The notes under the pieces are model-generated. The model worked only from the letters and a program-made list of their open reading frames with translations, was not told the origin of the DNA and did not search any database. Positions 19,825-29,399 of a DNA stretch of 64,000 nt are shown in pieces (within the stretch, counting starts at the first letter, position 1; each line of letters opens with the position of its first letter). The position numbers were made by a program, and so were the translations under genes. The stretch is from positions 124,392 to 188,391 of the forward strand of contig NZ_OZ060376.1 in assembly GCF_964059025.1 (NCBI RefSeq). Reading direction: 5' to 3'. This stretch comes from Buchnera aphidicola (Myzocallis carpini) (GTDB taxonomy: Bacteria; Pseudomonadota; Gammaproteobacteria; Enterobacterales; Enterobacteriaceae).

Positions 19825-22107
19825 TTATAGGATACACGATCCATTATTACAATGATTATTTTTTTTACGTATATTATTTTCTTGTTCTTGTACGCCATCT
19901 CTAGTATTTTGATAATATAACGTTTTTATTCCTAAATTGTATGCTATTAACAATTCTTTTAGTAGTACTTTTATTGGTATTTTATTATTAAAAAATTTTT
20001 TTGGATCATAATTTGTATTTGCTGAAATGGATTGATCGATAAATTTTTGCATAATTCCAATTAATTCTAAATATCCAATATTATTTGGAAGACTCCATAA
20101 CAATTCATATTGTTTTTTTAATTTTTGGTATTCTGGAACGACTTGTTTGAGCATCCCATCTTTGGATGCTTTAATAGTAATATATCCCCTTGGTGGTTCA
20201 ATTCCATTTGTTGCATTAGAAATTTGTGAGGATGTTTCAGAAGGCATGATTGCTGATAGTGTTGAATTTCTTAATCCATATTTTTTAATGTTCTTTCTTA
20301 ATTTATTCCAATTTAATTGGAGTGGAGTATTACATATATTATCTAAATCTTTTTTATAAGTATCTATTGGTAATAACCCTTTATAATAATTTGTTTGATA
20401 AAATAAAGAACAAGATCCCTTTTCTTTTGCTAATTTACAAGATGCTGTTAATAAATAATATTGAAGATGCTCGAAGGTAGTATGTGTCAATATATTAGCG
20501 CTACCGTCAGAATAGCGAACATTATTTTTTGCTAAATAGTATGCAAAATTTATAACACCAATACCTAAAGGACGTCTATTTTTTGCACTATTTTTTGCAG
20601 CAAGTATAGGATATTCTTGATAATCAATTATTTCATCCAATGCTCTTACTAATATTTCGGATATTTTTTTTAATTCAGATAGATTTTTAATCTTTCCTAA
20701 ATTAATCGCAGATAATATGCATAATGCAATTTCAGCATTTTGATCATTTAAGTCATAAATGGGTTTTGTTGGTAATGTAATTTCTAGACATAAATTTGAT
20801 TGTTTGATAGGTGCATATTTTGGGTTAAAAGCACTATGTGAATTACAATGATCTACATTTTGTATATAAATTCTACCAGTAGAAGTTCTTTCTTGCATAA
20901 TTAATGAAAATAAATGAATAGCTTTAATTTTTTTTTTTCGAATGTTTTTTGTTTTTTCGTATTTTATATATAATTCTTGAAATTTTTTCTGGTCAGAAAA
21001 AAAATAATCATATAATCCTGGAACATCTGATGGACTAAATAATGTAATATATTCTTGATTTATCATTCTTTGATACATGATTTTATTAATTTGTACACAA
21101 TAATCGATGTGTCGTACTCTATTTTCCTCAATACCTCTATTATTTTTTAAAATAATCAGATCTTCTACTTCTAAATGCCATATAGGGTAAAATAATGTAG
21201 CTGCTCCACCTCGTACTCCTCCTTGGGAGCATGATTTTACTGCAGTTTGGAAATGCTTATAAAATGGTATGCATCCTGTATGAAAGTTTTCTCCATTTCT
21301 AATAGAACTACCGATAGCTCGTATTTGCCCTACGTTAATTCCAATTCCAGCGCGTTGTGAAACATATTTTACAATAGAACTTGCAGTAGCGTTAATAGAA
21401 TTTAAACTGTCTGCACATTCAATAAGTACACATGAACTAAATTGTTTAGTGGGAGTACGTACTCCAGACATAATAGGTGTTGGTAGAGAAATTTTAAATG
21501 TAGAAATAGCATTATAAAAATCTTTAATATATTGCATTCTTGTATGGTGGGGATAGTTAGAAAATAAACATGCGGATATCAGAATGTATAAAAATTGAGC
21601 ACTTTCATAAATTTTTCCATTAACTCTATTTTGTACTAAATATTTTCCTTCTAATTGCTTGACTGCAGAATAAGAGAAATTCATATCACGTGTATGATCA
21701 ATAAAACTATCCATAATGTGATATTCTTCTTTTGAATATTTTTTAAGCAATTCATGATCATATTTTTTTAATTGTACCATTTTTTTAACGTGTTTATATA
21801 GAGTAGGTGGGTTAAAGTTACCATATGCTTTTTTCCTAAGCATTAAAATAGATAATCTTGCTGCCATATATTGATAATCCGGATTTTCTTGTGAAATCAG
21901 GTCTGCAGTGACTTTTATTATAATATCATGAATTTGTATAGTTGTAATATTATGATAAAATTGTATTTGAGCATGTGATATTATTCGAGATATTGAAATA
22001 GAATTTAATCCTTTTGCTGACCATTGGAGTACTTTTTTAATTTTATTTAAATTTATGGGTTCTTTTTTTCCATTTTTTTTTTCTACTAATAATGTTTGAT
22101 TTATCAT
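19825..22107 (-). CDS. nrdA: Ribonucleoside-diphosphate reductase 1 subunit alpha
   Basis: NrdA reduces ribonucleoside diphosphates to deoxy forms for DNA synthesis. The product has 760 residues (761 in E. coli). The N-terminal ATP-cone domain is present (KKNGKKEPINLNKIKKVL). Active-site cysteines are visible in FSSCVLIE and ALCILSAINLG, the thiyl-radical Cys in SNLCLEI, and the C-terminal redox pair in HCNNGSC. All known functional residues of the class Ia enzyme that I looked for are kept. ubiG, next to nrdA in E. coli, is missing, so gyrA is now the upstream neighbour on the same strand. Confidence 0.98.
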   Translation of the reverse strand: MINQTLLVEKKNGKKEPINLNKIKKVLQWSAKGLNSISISRIISHAQIQFYHNITTIQIHDIIIKVTADLISQENPDYQYMAARLSILMLRKKAYGNFNPPTLYKHVKKMVQLKKYDHELLKKYSKEEYHIMDSFIDHTRDMNFSYSAVKQLEGKYLVQNRVNGKIYESAQFLYILISACLFSNYPHHTRMQYIKDFYNAISTFKISLPTPIMSGVRTPTKQFSSCVLIECADSLNSINATASSIVKYVSQRAGIGINVGQIRAIGSSIRNGENFHTGCIPFYKHFQTAVKSCSQGGVRGGAATLFYPIWHLEVEDLIILKNNRGIEENRVRHIDYCVQINKIMYQRMINQEYITLFSPSDVPGLYDYFFSDQKKFQELYIKYEKTKNIRKKKIKAIHLFSLIMQERTSTGRIYIQNVDHCNSHSAFNPKYAPIKQSNLCLEITLPTKPIYDLNDQNAEIALCILSAINLGKIKNLSELKKISEILVRALDEIIDYQEYPILAAKNSAKNRRPLGIGVINFAYYLAKNNVRYSDGSANILTHTTFEHLQYYLLTASCKLAKEKGSCSLFYQTNYYKGLLPIDTYKKDLDNICNTPLQLNWNKLRKNIKKYGLRNSTLSAIMPSETSSQISNATNGIEPPRGYITIKASKDGMLKQVVPEYQKLKKQYELLWSLPNNIGYLELIGIMQKFIDQSISANTNYDPKKFFNNKIPIKVLLKELLIAYNLGIKTLYYQNTRDGVQEQENNIRKKNNHCNNGSCIL

Positions 22108-22151
22108 AAAAACCTAATTTTTTATTTTCAAGATAATAAAGTTCAATATAT

Positions 22152-24677
22152 TTAATAAGATGTTTTAATATTATTTTTAGAAATTTTTTGTACTGCTACT
22201 ACTTTTTCATTTTTCGTAGTTCTTATCAAAATAACACCTTGTGTGTTTCTACCTAATATTCTAATTTCTGCTACTCTAATTCGTACTAGTGTACCAGCAT
22301 TAGTAATAATTACAATATGATCAGATTCTATTACTTGTATTGCGCTAATTACAACACCATTTTTTTTAGTAATTTTAATAGATCGAATACCTTTAATAGC
22401 TCTAGATTTTATTGGAAAATATTGTATTTGAGTTTTTTTTCCATATCCATTTTCTGTGACTGTTAGGATAGTTCCATCTTGATGTGGTACTAATAATGAT
22501 ACTACTTGATCATTTTGATCTATATTAATACCTTTAATTCCATATGCTGTTCTTCCCATTTTTCGCACTGTTTTTTCAGAAAAATGTACTACTTTACCTT
22601 GTTTGCTAAATAGCATAATATTATTCATACCATTTGTTAGTGCTACTCCAATCAATTCATCACCTTCTTTTAGATTAATTGCTATCATCCCTGTAGATCT
22701 TGGTTTTTTAAAAGTATTTAGAGAAGTTTTTTTTACAATTCCGTATGCTGTTGACATAAAAACGTTTTTGTTTTTTATAATTTTATTTAGGTTTAAAATA
22801 GCTGTAATTCTTTCTTTGTGATTTAAAGGAATTAAATTAATAATTGGTTTTCCGCGGGCGTGCCTACTGGATTCTGGTAATTGATACACTTTCATTCTAT
22901 ATAAAATTCCCTGATTTGAAAAACATAAAATCGTATCATGTGTATTAGCTACTAACAATGTTTCTATACAATCTTCTTCTTTTATTTTTGCTGTAGAACG
23001 TCCTTTACCACCACGATGTTGTGCTTCATAATCTGATAATGGTTGATATTTTACATATCCTGAATGAGATAAAGTAACTACTACATCTTCTTTTGTAATC
23101 ATATCTTCAATATTGACTTCAGTATTATTTTGAATAATTTCTGTTTTTCTATTGTCTCCAAATTTTTTTTGAATACTTTTAAGTTCTTTTGTTATACTAT
23201 GTAATAGATTTTGATGATTATTTAAAATTTTTGATAATGAAGAAATTTTTTTTAATAGTTCTTTATATTCTTCAATAATTTTTTTATTTTCTAGATTTGT
23301 TAATCTATGTAATTTTAATTCTAAAATAGATTGAATTTGTATTTCACTAAATTTATATTGATTATCAGAATTATTATTTTGTTGTTTTTGATCATCTATG
23401 AAGTGATTATAAAAGATTTTTTCATGCATTTTCCATTTTTTTAATAATAATTTTTCTTTTACTATTTTTTGTGTTTTAGATTCTTTAATAATTTGAATAA
23501 TATGATCAATATTTTTTATTGCAATCGATAATCCTTGTAAAATATGTGCTTTTTTTTTAGCGCGTTTTAATTCAAATATACTACGTCTCGTAATAATATT
23601 TTCTCTATGTAATATAAAACATTTTAGTATATCTTTTAAAGACATGACTTTGGGTTGTCCATGGTATAATGCTACCATATTAATTCCAAATGATATTTGC
23701 ATCTGGGTTAGTACATATAATTTATTTAATAATATTTCTTTTATAACATCTTTTTTAATTTCAATGACAATTCTCATACCTTCTTTATCAGATTCGTCTC
23801 TTAATGTATGAATACCTTCAATTTTTTTTTCTTTGATTAATTCTGCAATTTTTTCCATTAAAATTGCTTTATTAACTTGGTAAGGTAATTCGTATATTAC
23901 AATGGATTCTCGTTTATTTTTAAAGTGTTTTTCAATTGTATATCTAGCACGAATATAAATTTTGCCTTTTCCAGTGCGGTATGCGTTTTCAATACCTTCA
24001 GCATTACTAATAATACCAGATGTTGGAAAATCTGGACCTGGTAAATAGTACATCAGTTCTTTTAATGAAATATTTTTGTTATTAATATATGCTAAACAAG
24101 CATTAATGACTTCGTTAAGGTTATGTGGTGGAATATTAGTTGCCATCCCTACTGCAATACCTGATGATCCATTAATTAATAAGTTAGGTATTTTAGTTGG
24201 TAGAATTTCTGGTATTTTTTCTGTTTCGTCATAGTTTGGTAAAAATTCTACGGTATTTTTATCTAAATCTTCTAATAATTCATGTGCTATTCTTGACATT
24301 CTAATTTCTGTATATCGCATAGCAGCTGCTGAATCACCATCTATGGAACCAAAATTACCCTGTCCTTCGATTAATACATATCTTAATGAAAAATTTTGTG
24401 CCATTCTAACTATAGCATCATAAACTGCGGAATCTCCATGTGGATGATATTTTCCAATAACATCACCTACTACACGAGCAGATTTTTTATATGGTTTATT
24501 CCAATCATTACCTAAAATTTTCATTGCAAATAATATTCTTCTATGTACTGGTTTCAATCCATCTCTAACATCTGGTAATGCTCTTCCTACAATTACAGAC
24601 ATTGCATAATCTAAATATGAAGATTTCAATTCTTTTTCAATATCAATTTTTTGAATATTCTTAGGAATATCTTGCAT
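22152..24677 (-). CDS. gyrA: DNA gyrase subunit A
   Basis: GyrA is the DNA breakage-reunion and wrapping subunit of gyrase, which introduces negative supercoils. The product has 841 residues (875 in E. coli). The catalytic Tyr122 in AAMRYTE is present, and the quinolone-region residues Ser83 and Asp87 are the wild-type ones. The C-terminal beta-pinwheel repeats are present, but the GyrA box reads QHRGGKG (codons at 23001-23021) instead of QRRGGKG, and the acidic C-terminal tail of E. coli GyrA is absent. Gyrase subunit B is not in the window. Confidence 0.97.
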   Translation of the reverse strand: MQDIPKNIQKIDIEKELKSSYLDYAMSVIVGRALPDVRDGLKPVHRRILFAMKILGNDWNKPYKKSARVVGDVIGKYHPHGDSAVYDAIVRMAQNFSLRYVLIEGQGNFGSIDGDSAAAMRYTEIRMSRIAHELLEDLDKNTVEFLPNYDETEKIPEILPTKIPNLLINGSSGIAVGMATNIPPHNLNEVINACLAYINNKNISLKELMYYLPGPDFPTSGIISNAEGIENAYRTGKGKIYIRARYTIEKHFKNKRESIVIYELPYQVNKAILMEKIAELIKEKKIEGIHTLRDESDKEGMRIVIEIKKDVIKEILLNKLYVLTQMQISFGINMVALYHGQPKVMSLKDILKCFILHRENIITRRSIFELKRAKKKAHILQGLSIAIKNIDHIIQIIKESKTQKIVKEKLLLKKWKMHEKIFYNHFIDDQKQQNNNSDNQYKFSEIQIQSILELKLHRLTNLENKKIIEEYKELLKKISSLSKILNNHQNLLHSITKELKSIQKKFGDNRKTEIIQNNTEVNIEDMITKEDVVVTLSHSGYVKYQPLSDYEAQHRGGKGRSTAKIKEEDCIETLLVANTHDTILCFSNQGILYRMKVYQLPESSRHARGKPIINLIPLNHKERITAILNLNKIIKNKNVFMSTAYGIVKKTSLNTFKKPRSTGMIAINLKEGDELIGVALTNGMNNIMLFSKQGKVVHFSEKTVRKMGRTAYGIKGINIDQNDQVVSLLVPHQDGTILTVTENGYGKKTQIQYFPIKSRAIKGIRSIKITKKNGVVISAIQVIESDHIVIITNAGTLVRIRVAEIRILGRNTQGVILIRTTKNEKVVAVQKISKNNIKTSY

Positions 24678-24759
24678 ATATTGATTTTCTCTTAAAATTA
24701 AATATATAATTTTATTGAATATATAATGATTTTATATTAAACATAATACATGAAATCAA

Positions 24760-24793
24760 AAAATAATAATTTTATTTTTATAATTATTATTTT
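24760..24793. repeat. 12-bp A/T inverted repeat between gyrA and DUF2076 gene
   Basis: A 12-base arm (24760-24771) and its exact complement (24782-24793) flank a 10-base loop. It lies in the gap between divergent gyrA and the next gene, so it could be a regulatory hairpin or cruciform. The arms are all A and T, so chance is a real alternative. Confidence 0.4.
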
Positions 24794-24856
24794 AATAATA
24801 GTGTATTTTATAATTTTAAACACTTAGAAAAATATTATTTATATTATAGGATATTT

Positions 24857-25582
24857 ATGAAAGATACAGAAAAATTATTAATTATAGAATTATTTAATAA
24901 ATTACGTAATATTGAAAATCAAACTCCTGAAAAGGATTCTGCGGCAGAAAAGATGATTGATGATTTATTAAAAAATCATCGTAATGCCACTTATTATATG
25001 GTACAAACTTTATTAGTACAAGATATTATTATTAAAGAATTAACTGAAAAAATTAAAAATTTGGAAAATAAAATATGTAAAATGAATTATCGTTCTGAAT
25101 TTTTATCTGGTGAGGTAAAAAATAATATTGCAAATTCTGTTAGAAGAGATGATGTATTAAATAAAAAAAATATATTTTCTAACCAAAATGTACAAAATGA
25201 TTCTCAAGATTTAAAAAATAGTTATACTCATCATGCAAATCAACCTGTTCATAATACCAATAAAATATCTAGTTTTCTTGGAAATGCTTTACAAACAGCA
25301 GTAGGTGTTGCTGGAGGAATTGTTGCAGGAAATATGTTATCTGATTTTTTTCATCATGGGCAGGATTTAAACCATAACACGCAAGATATCAATAGTGATC
25401 ATACTCAAGATTCTGAAAATCATACTAATATTGATCCTGTTCATAATAATTTTGTAGGTTCACATCATTTAAATGATTCTGTAAATAATGATACACCAGA
25501 TACGAGTGATCATGATGATGTAGAAGACTTTGATAATAATGTTTCAGACATAGAAGATGATACAGATTATTTTGGTTTATAA
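24857..25582 (+). CDS. Uncharacterised DUF2076-type protein
   Basis: The function is unknown. The 241-residue product resembles the DUF2076 family, kept in Buchnera next to the peroxiredoxin gene (recalled as yba2). Residues 1-90 are helical with a conserved core (LFNKLRNIE, AEKMIDDLLKNH, TYYMVQTLLVQD, ELTEKIKNLE) that looks like a coiled coil. A polar linker follows, then a Gly/Ala-rich helix (SFLGNALQTAVGVAGGIVAG, about 137-156) that could be a membrane hairpin. The last 80 residues are His/Asn/Asp-rich and very acidic (DDVEDFDNN, DIEDDTD). There is no signal peptide and only one cysteine. An AGGA lies before the ATG. Confidence 0.8.
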   Translation: MKDTEKLLIIELFNKLRNIENQTPEKDSAAEKMIDDLLKNHRNATYYMVQTLLVQDIIIKELTEKIKNLENKICKMNYRSEFLSGEVKNNIANSVRRDDVLNKKNIFSNQNVQNDSQDLKNSYTHHANQPVHNTNKISSFLGNALQTAVGVAGGIVAGNMLSDFFHHGQDLNHNTQDINSDHTQDSENHTNIDPVHNNFVGSHHLNDSVNNDTPDTSDHDDVEDFDNNVSDIEDDTDYFGL

Positions 25583-25616
25583 ATGGAATAATATAATCTT
25601 ATAGTTTTTAAAATTA

Positions 25617-25653
25617 TTAAAACCAGAATAAAAGATTTTATTACTGGTTTTAA
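25617..25653. terminator. Bidirectional terminator hairpin
   Basis: Arms TTAAAACCAG (25617-25626) and CTGGTTTTAA (25644-25653) pair perfectly, and the loop itself continues the stem (AATAAAA with TTTTATT), leaving a single bulged A and a 2-base turn. It lies between the converging DUF2076 gene and peroxiredoxin gene and could end transcripts from both sides. Confidence 0.8.
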
Positions 25654-25665
25654 TAAATTATATAT

Positions 25666-26250
25666 TTACTGATAGTATTTTTTTAGTCCTTCTTCAGATG
25701 GATGTATACTAGTTTTTCCGGTTTCCCAATTTGCTGGACAGACATCTCCATGTTTTTCATGAAATGTAATAGCATCTACCATTCTTAGAATATCTTTAAT
25801 ATTTCTTCCAAATGGTAAGTCGTTAATAACTTGATGTCGAATAATCCAATTTTTATCAATTACAAATGTTGCTCTTAATGCAATTCCCATGTTAGGATGT
25901 GTAACATCATATGAATCTTGTATTTCTCCTTTAATATCTGAAACCATAGTATAATTAATTTTTCCAATTCCACCTTTCTGAATAGAAAGATTTTGCCATG
26001 CTTTATGTACAAAAACAGAGTCTTTAGAAACTCCAATAATTTCTGTGTTTCTTTTTTTAAATTCAGGATATAATTCGTTAAATGAAATAATTTCTGTTGG
26101 GCATACAAAAGTAAAATCCATTGGCCAAAAAAATAATACAGTAAATTGATTTTTAATATTTTGTTTAAAATTAAATTCATTAATAATATTACCATTCTTT
26201 AATATTGCTGGAGCGACAAAGTTAGGTGCTGTTTGGGTTACTAAATTCAT
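25666..26250 (-). CDS. ahpC: 2-Cys peroxiredoxin (AhpC/TSA family)
   Basis: This enzyme reduces hydrogen peroxide and organic peroxides. The 194-residue product has the peroxidatic Cys50 in DFTFVCPTE and the resolving Cys171 in GDVCPANW, as in typical 2-Cys peroxiredoxins. It is closer in layout to the PrxC/TSA branch than to E. coli AhpC (187 residues), so the symbol ahpC is used in the loose sense applied to Buchnera; tsa is an older name. No ahpF reductase gene is nearby, so the electron donor is not shown by the window. It is divergent from ung. Confidence 0.93.
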   Translation of the reverse strand: MNLVTQTAPNFVAPAILKNGNIINEFNFKQNIKNQFTVLFFWPMDFTFVCPTEIISFNELYPEFKKRNTEIIGVSKDSVFVHKAWQNLSIQKGGIGKINYTMVSDIKGEIQDSYDVTHPNMGIALRATFVIDKNWIIRHQVINDLPFGRNIKDILRMVDAITFHEKHGDVCPANWETGKTSIHPSEEGLKKYYQ

Positions 26251-26366
26251 TTTTCCTCTTTAATATGAATATGGAAAATCATATACTATAATTTATTATA
26301 TTTGATATTATATGAATTACAAAAATGTCTTTTAGTATTTTTTAAAAATATATGTATGGTCAAGTT

Positions 26367-27026
26367 ATGAACAATATTATTTTTAATTGGAAAGATTTAT
26401 TTTACAAAGAAAAAAATAAATTATTCAAAATATTACATAGAGTTAATAAAAAACGACTAAGTACAATGATTTTTCCAAGTAAGGAAAATGTTTTTAACGC
26501 TTTTTATTATACTCCTTTTCATAAAATAAAAATTGTTATTATCGGACAAGACCCATATCATCAACGAAACCAAGCAAATGGACTATCTTTTTCAGTAAAT
26601 TATAATTGTAAAATTCCTCCTTCTTTAAAAAATATTTATAAGGAGATTATTAATGATTTACTTTTACCGAAAAATTATTACGATCATGGATGTTTATATC
26701 ATTGGGCTCATCAAGGTGTTTTATTATTAAATAGTATTTTAACTGTTGAATTAGGAAAGCCAAAATCGCACATATTGTATGGTTGGTCTGATTTTACTGA
26801 TGCTATTATTTATTATATTAGTAAATATTTGGATAATATTATTTTTGTATTATGGGGAAAGTATGCTCAACAAAAATCGTATATTATTAATCATAATAGA
26901 CATTATGTGTTGTGTGCTGCACATCCTTCTCCATACTCAGCAAATTTAGGGTTTTTTGGTTGTCGGCATTTTTCGGAAATCAATAAAATTTTATTATTGC
27001 ACAATAAAATTCCTATTTTTTGGTAA
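26367..27026 (+). CDS. ung: Uracil-DNA glycosylase
   Basis: Ung removes uracil from DNA, the first step in repair of deaminated cytosine. From the ATG at 26367 the product has 219 residues (229 in E. coli). Catalytic motifs are present: GQDPYH (Asp about 62), LLLNSILTV and HPSPYSA with the catalytic His. I chose this start because MNNIIFNWKDLF lines up with the E. coli N terminus; an in-frame ATG at 26352 would add five residues. It converges on grpE with an eight-base gap. Confidence 0.96.
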   Translation: MNNIIFNWKDLFYKEKNKLFKILHRVNKKRLSTMIFPSKENVFNAFYYTPFHKIKIVIIGQDPYHQRNQANGLSFSVNYNCKIPPSLKNIYKEIINDLLLPKNYYDHGCLYHWAHQGVLLLNSILTVELGKPKSHILYGWSDFTDAIIYYISKYLDNIIFVLWGKYAQQKSYIINHNRHYVLCAAHPSPYSANLGFFGCRHFSEINKILLLHNKIPIFW

Positions 27027-27034
27027 TAAAATTT

Positions 27035-27415
27035 TTATTTGATATCATTATTGTTTATTTTTTTTTGGAATACTTGAATATTATTAGATAGTGATTTTTT
27101 TGTTAGTTTAATACCTTCTATAATAGAGTGTTGTTCTATTTTTTGTTTTTTTGCTATTTCAAATATATTCTTGAATTTATTAATTATATTAGATATTTTT
27201 TTTATGAAAACGCTTAAATTCTCTTTTTGTAATTGCAACATTTTATTTTCAGATTTTTTTTTTATGTTTTCAGTATTTGCTTGTTTTCGTAATTGAAGTT
27301 CTTTTTTTTTTTTTTTTAATACTAAAAGTTTTTCTTTTAATATTTGTATTTGAATTTTTAGATGTTGTTTTTGTACTTTTGATTCTTTTTGCATATTTTC
27401 TTTGTTATTGTTCAT
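27035..27415 (-). CDS. grpE: GrpE, shortened: lacks the C-terminal DnaK-binding domain
   Basis: GrpE is the nucleotide exchange factor for the chaperone DnaK. The 126-residue product (197 in E. coli) keeps the long, charged coiled-coil helix (about 20-85) and the start of the four-helix bundle, with the recognisable EGIKLTKKSL at residues 100-109 against EGIELTLKSM of E. coli. It stops right after this, so the beta-wing domain that contacts DnaK is missing. Only eight bases lie between its stop and the converging ung gene, so no out-of-frame remainder can exist. It lies beside nadK as in E. coli. A run of 16 A encodes five Lys. Buchnera often has a second grpE elsewhere, which may carry the function. 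Confidence 0.82.
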   Translation of the reverse strand: MNNNKENMQKESKVQKQHLKIQIQILKEKLLVLKKKKKELQLRKQANTENIKKKSENKMLQLQKENLSVFIKKISNIINKFKNIFEIAKKQKIEQHSIIEGIKLTKKSLSNNIQVFQKKINNNDIK

Positions 27416-27533
27416 ATAATTTGATTTTTTATTCTGTTAAATAATATGTTTTATTATAAGGTTTTTTATTGGTTTATTCAATAACATATAACACATTTTA
27501 TTTTTATAGATGAAAATAGGAAATATGTAGATT

Positions 27534-28409
27534 ATGAATATAGAATTTAAATGGATTGCAATTTTAGGATATCCTCGTAACGAACATTTATTTTTTACAC
27601 ATCAGATATTATATAATTGGTTAAAAAAAAAAGGATATAATGTTGTTATTGAATATAGTATTTCAAAGTTTGTTAATATTAAATCTGCTAAAATATTTAC
27701 TTTTGTGGAGATTGGAGAGCAATGTGATTTAGGTATTGTAATAGGAGGAGACGGAAATATGTTGTATGTTTCAAGAATGTTATCTTCGTACCCTATTAAA
27801 CTAATTGGAATTAATTGTGGTAACTTAGGATTTTTAACTGACTTACAACCCAAAAATATGTTTTTGGGATTATTTGATATTTTATCAGGAAATTTTTTTT
27901 TAGAGAAACGATTTTTATTAGAAGTATCAGTAGAAAATCAAAAGATTAAAAAAAAAAGTGTTGCTGTAAATGAGGTGATGATATCGTCAATCAAAAAATC
28001 GTACATGATGAGTTTAAAAGTGTATTTAGATAATCAATTTGCTTTTTATCAACGTTCTGATGGAATAATGATTTCTACTCCTACTGGTTCTACTGGTTAT
28101 TATTTGTCAGCGGGAGGTGCAATTTTATCTCCTACTTCGGAAGTAATATCTATAATTTCAATTTTACCACATACTTTATCATCACGTCCTATTATTATTA
28201 ATAATAATACCGTTATTATGATTAAGTTATTTAATTCTGAGAATAACTTTGAAATTAGTTGTGATAGTCAGGTTATTTTACCTATTAAACATGAAAATAA
28301 AATTTTTATTTATAAAAGTAAATATTATATTAATTTAATTCATCCAAAAAGTTATCATTATTTAAAAGTTTTAAGAAAGAAATTAGATTGGTTTAAAAAT
28401 TTTTTTTAA
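27534..28409 (+). CDS. nadK: NAD kinase
   Basis: NadK phosphorylates NAD to NADP. The 291-residue product matches the 292 of E. coli. The signature GGDGN is at residues 71-75, with the catalytic Asp, followed by NCGNLGFLTD, and later the diacylglycerol-kinase-like TPTGSTGY and LSAGGAI blocks. It is divergent from grpE, the same arrangement as in E. coli, and converges on the tmRNA gene. Confidence 0.97.
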   Translation: MNIEFKWIAILGYPRNEHLFFTHQILYNWLKKKGYNVVIEYSISKFVNIKSAKIFTFVEIGEQCDLGIVIGGDGNMLYVSRMLSSYPIKLIGINCGNLGFLTDLQPKNMFLGLFDILSGNFFLEKRFLLEVSVENQKIKKKSVAVNEVMISSIKKSYMMSLKVYLDNQFAFYQRSDGIMISTPTGSTGYYLSAGGAILSPTSEVISIISILPHTLSSRPIIINNNTVIMIKLFNSENNFEISCDSQVILPIKHENKIFIYKSKYYINLIHPKSYHYLKVLRKKLDWFKNFF

Positions 28410-28500
28410 GTAATTAATATTTTTATTTAATTTGTTATATTTTTATTTTTTATTGTGCATGTATTTAAGATTGTGAATATATGAATATTGAATTTTTATT

Positions 28501-28863
28501 TGGAGCTGGCGGGATTTGAACCCGCGTCCAAAATATCTAATACTATAGTACTACATGCTTATTCTTTTAATTGATTTAGTATTTTAATATAAAAGAAAAT
28601 ATTATTTAAATACCTATCTCAGTTTTTTAATTCATATAAATTCTGAGAATAATTTATTATGAATACTCTTTTTATTCAACCTTTATAGTATATGATTTTT
28701 AAAAGAGTACTAAAAATCAAAAAGGGCTTTATTAGTGTTTTAAGCTGCTAAAGCGTATTTTTCTTGTTTTGCATTTATTAATTTACGGTTTTTATCGAGG
28801 CAACCGTACCTCGGCATGCACTGATAGTTTTTAGAAGATTTTGTCGAATCCAATATCAGCCCC
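28501..28863 (-). ncRNA. ssrA: Transfer-messenger RNA (tmRNA); tag peptide AKQEKYALAA
   Basis: tmRNA rescues stalled ribosomes and adds a degradation tag. The gene is 363 bases, like E. coli. The tRNA-like ends are clear: the 5' end GGGGCTG pairs with CAGCTCC at the 3' end, and the T arm is GCGGG-TTCAAAT-CCCGC. The tag frame starts with the resume codon GCA at 28772 and reads AKQEKYALAA, ending in TAA at 28740-28742; the last five residues match the E. coli tag. The bases after the discriminator A are AAT, so CCA is not encoded and must be added by a nucleotidyltransferase. SmpB is not in the window. Confidence 0.96.
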
Positions 28864-28887
28864 CTATCTATTCTATCATATAGTATT

Positions 28888-28917
28888 ATAATAATACTAA
28901 TTAAATTAAAAAGTCAA
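28888..28917 (-). promoter_or_regulatory. Candidate promoter of ssrA
   Basis: Read on the minus strand, TTGACT (28912-28917) is followed after 18 bases by TATTAT (28888-28893), or after 21 bases by TATAAT (28885-28890), about 25 bases before the mature 5' end of tmRNA. A 7-bp inverted repeat, TAGTATT/AATACTA at 28881-28899, overlaps the -10 region. Confidence 0.5.
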
Positions 28918-29016
28918 TAAAATATTTCTTACTTCCATAAAAATAATATTTAATTTTTATAATATTTATTTTATAATACTATGAATAGTTTGTATTTTGT
29001 TACAAAAAGGTACATT

Positions 29017-29337
29017 ATGCATATAAAAAAGATTATTCAAAAACAAATTAGTGAAAATACCATTTTAATTTATATGAAGGGCTCTCCAGAATCTCCAAGT
29101 TGTGGTTTTTCAGCTAAAGCAGTAGAGGCATTGTCAAGTTGTGGTGTATCATTTGCATATGTGGATGTATTAGAAAATGAAAATATTCGTTCTTTTTTAC
29201 CTCAATATTCCAATTGGCCGACCTTTCCTCAGCTTTGGGTAAAAGGAGAATTAATTGGAGGATGTGATATTATATTAAAAATGTTAGAAAATGGAAAATT
29301 AAAAAAAATTTTATTGAGTGCAACACAGAAAAATTAA
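29017..29337 (+). CDS. grxD: Monothiol glutaredoxin
   Basis: GrxD (Grx4) is a monothiol glutaredoxin that binds and transfers [2Fe-2S] clusters. From the ATG at 29017 the product has 106 residues (115 in E. coli). The CGFS active site is at residues 29-32 in the block PSCGFSAKAVEAL, followed by YSNWPTFPQLWVKGELIGGCDI, which carries the glutathione-binding TFPQ and GGCD motifs. AAGG lies six bases before this ATG; an in-frame ATG at 28981 would add 12 residues with no match in the family. The short acidic tail of E. coli GrxD is lost. Confidence 0.96.
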   Translation: MHIKKIIQKQISENTILIYMKGSPESPSCGFSAKAVEALSSCGVSFAYVDVLENENIRSFLPQYSNWPTFPQLWVKGELIGGCDIILKMLENGKLKKILLSATQKN

Positions 29338-29355
29338 TTATTTATTAAAATTTAA

Positions 29356-29389
29356 TTAGATTAATAAAATGTTATTTTTATTAATCTAA
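29356..29389. terminator. Bidirectional terminator hairpin
   Basis: A perfect 14-base stem (29356-29369 with 29376-29389) has a 6-base loop. It lies in the 62-base gap between converging grxD and rnt and could end both transcripts. Confidence 0.78.
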
Positions 29390-29399
29390 TACTTTTTAT

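Noticed and set aside
27035-27415. Lys-rich 126-residue frame as spurious
   Set aside because: Low complexity raised doubt, but EGIKLTKKSL, the order of helices and the position beside nadK match GrpE, so it was kept as a shortened gene.
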